Shown one piece after another: positions 35,307 to 36,452 of a DNA stretch of 36,452 nt; positions within the stretch are counted from its first letter, which is position 1; each line of letters begins with the position of its first letter. Both the position numbers and the translations under genes were made by a program. The stretch covers positions 1-36,452 of the forward strand of contig JAVYMA010000019.1 in NCBI GenBank assembly GCA_038740345.1, given 5' to 3'. The DNA comes from Methanomassiliicoccales archaeon (GTDB taxonomy: Archaea > Thermoplasmatota > Thermoplasmata > Methanomassiliicoccales > UBA472). The notes below the pieces were generated by a model. The model worked only from the letters and a program-made list of their open reading frames with translations. It was not told the origin of the DNA and ran no database searches.

Positions 35307-36199
35307 TGATTAAATTTTTGAATAATCAGACCACGTTTAACATTGGAAGAGTAAAATTTGGTGGCCAACCCGGAAAGCGAAGAGTTGTTTTAATTGGTTC
35401 CATATTTTATCCAAGACATAGTATCGTTTTAGATAGAATTAATGGAATTGTAAAACCTGGTTCTGTGGAGATGCTGCTAGAACAGAGTGAAAGAGCGTCT
35501 TTAGAAACAGGATGTCCATATGCCATAATGATTTATGGTGAAACAAAAAAAGCAATTAGGAATTATTTAGAAATAATATCAGACTTATTTTCAGGGCCAA
35601 TTTTTATCGATTCTCCAAGTGCGGAAGTACGTATAGCTGGAATAAACTGGGCAAAAGAAGCTGGCATTGAAGATAGAATAGTGTACAACACAATAAATGC
35701 AGGGATTAAACCAGAAGAATGGGAGGCTTTGGAAAACAATAATATTCAAAATGCTGTTATATTGGCTTTTAATCCTGGCGATCTTCAAAGCAAAGGAAAA
35801 ATATATTTATTAGAAAATGGAAGTAACTTTTTACCTGAAGGATTAATTGAATTAGCAAAGAAACACGGAATAACAAGACCACTACTTGATATGGCAGTAA
35901 TGTCATATGAACAGGGTGCAGGTCATTCAATACGTGCAATAATGATTGCAAAAGCTAAATGGGGTTTTCCAACCGGATGTGCCATACATAACGCTGTTGA
36001 GTCTTATCCCCTTTTAACTAAAATTAAAAATGAAGATAAAAAAATTTTCAATTTTGTCGATGTAGCTGCGACGGTTATACCCATCATGACTGGAGCCGAT
36101 TTCTTAATTTATGGCCCCATTGAGTATGCACGTCGCATGATGTACGCTGCTACATTCGCAGATGCTCTTTTAGAGCAATCGGCAAGCGAAATATGGTGA
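35306..36199 (+). CDS. mtrH: MtrH-like methyltransferase
   Basis: MtrH transfers a methyl group between a pterin (or another donor) and the corrinoid protein. The protein shows VKFGGQPGKRRVVLIGSIFY, PIFIDSPSAEVRIAGINWA, the LAFNPGD element and DMAVMSYEQGAGHSIRAIMIAKAKWGFPTGCAIHN, close to the canonical MtrH TIM-barrel pattern. The start is set at the ATG at 35306, which has a GAGGTGA ribosome site 6 nt upstream and overlaps the mtrA stop as TAATG; a GTG two codons upstream (35300) is the alternative. Length (297 aa) is normal. Its partner is the soluble MtrA. In organisms lacking the rest of Mtr, the real methyl donor may not be methyl-H4MPT; the substrate is unknown. Confidence 0.9.
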   Translation: MIKFLNNQTTFNIGRVKFGGQPGKRRVVLIGSIFYPRHSIVLDRINGIVKPGSVEMLLEQSERASLETGCPYAIMIYGETKKAIRNYLEIISDLFSGPIFIDSPSAEVRIAGINWAKEAGIEDRIVYNTINAGIKPEEWEALENNNIQNAVILAFNPGDLQSKGKIYLLENGSNFLPEGLIELAKKHGITRPLLDMAVMSYEQGAGHSIRAIMIAKAKWGFPTGCAIHNAVESYPLLTKIKNEDKKIFNFVDVAATVIPIMTGADFLIYGPIEYARRMMYAATFADALLEQSASEIW

Positions 36200-36276
36200 A
36201 TTTAATATAATAATTAAGTTTAGAATTTATTATTCATTAATATAAAATAATATAATTGTTAAATAATTAAATGCAT

Positions 36277-36452
36277 TTATGCAAGATTTAAAAAATTTCC
36301 GATCATTGTAACTCCATGATCTGTGAGAAAACTTTCAGGATGAAACTGTATTCCATGAAGGGGGAACTCGGGATGTGAAATCCCCATTATTACATTGTCA
36401 TCGCTGAATGCGGTTATTTTTAAAGGGCCATCTGAGGGGATAATCATCAAAG
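36277..36452 (-). CDS. trpG: Class I glutamine amidotransferase (TrpG/PabA type), 3' part
   Basis: The end of a minus-strand gene whose start lies outside the window. The readable 57 codons include SDGPLKITAFSDD, VIMGISHPEFPLHGIQFHPE and end GNFLNLA, followed by a TAA at 36279-36277. HGIQFHPES is the catalytic His/Glu motif of TrpG/PabA amidotransferases, which supply ammonia to anthranilate or aminodeoxychorismate synthase. Anthranilate synthase component II is the likelier identity but PabA cannot be excluded without the flanking genes. It converges with mtrH, with 77 nt between their stops. Confidence 0.85.
   Translation of the reverse strand, partial: LMIIPSDGPLKITAFSDDNVIMGISHPEFPLHGIQFHPESFLTDHGVTMIGNFLNLA

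Noticed and set aside
1-36452. tRNA or rRNA genes, CRISPR arrays, insertion sequences
   Set aside because: No T-loop/acceptor pattern outside coding sequence, no regularly spaced direct repeats and no transposase-like protein were found on reading the window by eye.

Overview
The window is a piece of an archaeal chromosome from a methanogen. The proof is a complete methyl-coenzyme M reductase (MCR) operon (mcrB-mcrD-mcrG-mcrA, minus strand, 30791-26591), surrounded by most of the known MCR assembly and activation genes. The AT-rich DNA, the mcrBDGA order with mcrC displaced next to atwA, the TATA-box promoters with short or absent leaders, and the lone MtrA/MtrH pair all fit a Thermoplasmatota methanogen of the Methanomassiliicoccales type. 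That placement is an inference; there is no rRNA here to confirm it.

Layout. Positions 1-10,400 hold housekeeping and accessory genes: the end of an eIF2B/ribose-1,5-bisphosphate isomerase-family gene, a TRAM mini-protein, a class II (B12) ribonucleotide reductase, TrpB2, an isoaspartyl peptidase/asparaginase, a HAD phosphatase, RidA, and a Cu+ P-type ATPase translationally coupled to a 49-residue YHS protein. Positions 10,400-15,400 hold an FAD-linked oxidase, a coding-poor stretch with two structured RNAs that look like members of one family (13246-12976 and 13674-13376, minus strand), a small coiled-coil protein and a GIY-YIG (DUF123) protein.

Positions 15,392-23,710 are the MCR activation region. 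One tightly overlapping operon reads mmp3-mmp6-mmp5-mmp15-mmp17-mmp7, and a second reads atwA-mcrC. A divergent unknown gene (20785-21357) sits between them. Positions 23,888-26,141 hold a winged-helix/DUF2111 regulator, a small Cys-rich protein, an AhpD-like protein and a second unknown gene that is a paralogue of the one at 20785. Then come the mcr operon with a trailing DUF2098 gene (30791-26307) and ycaO-tfuA (33004-31124), the pair that installs the thioglycine of McrA. An Lrp/AsnC regulator, a DUF169 protein and a free-standing MtrA-MtrH pair (34536-36199) follow. The window ends in the 3' part of a trpG/pabA-type glutamine amidotransferase.

How the parts fit together. Between 15.4 and 33.0 kb the window holds the enzyme, its ATP-driven activation machinery, its post-translational modifier and a candidate regulator. 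An inverted repeat GGATGGAT...ATCCATCC lies just upstream of the mcr TATA box and again directly upstream of the regulator start codon. No such repeat was noticed elsewhere in the window on reading, which suggests a dedicated autoregulated circuit. The observations most worth following up are the tandem RNA family, this shared operator, the structured mcr leader with a small upstream ORF, the soluble MtrA-MtrH pair, and the paralogous unknown genes on either side of atwA-mcrC.
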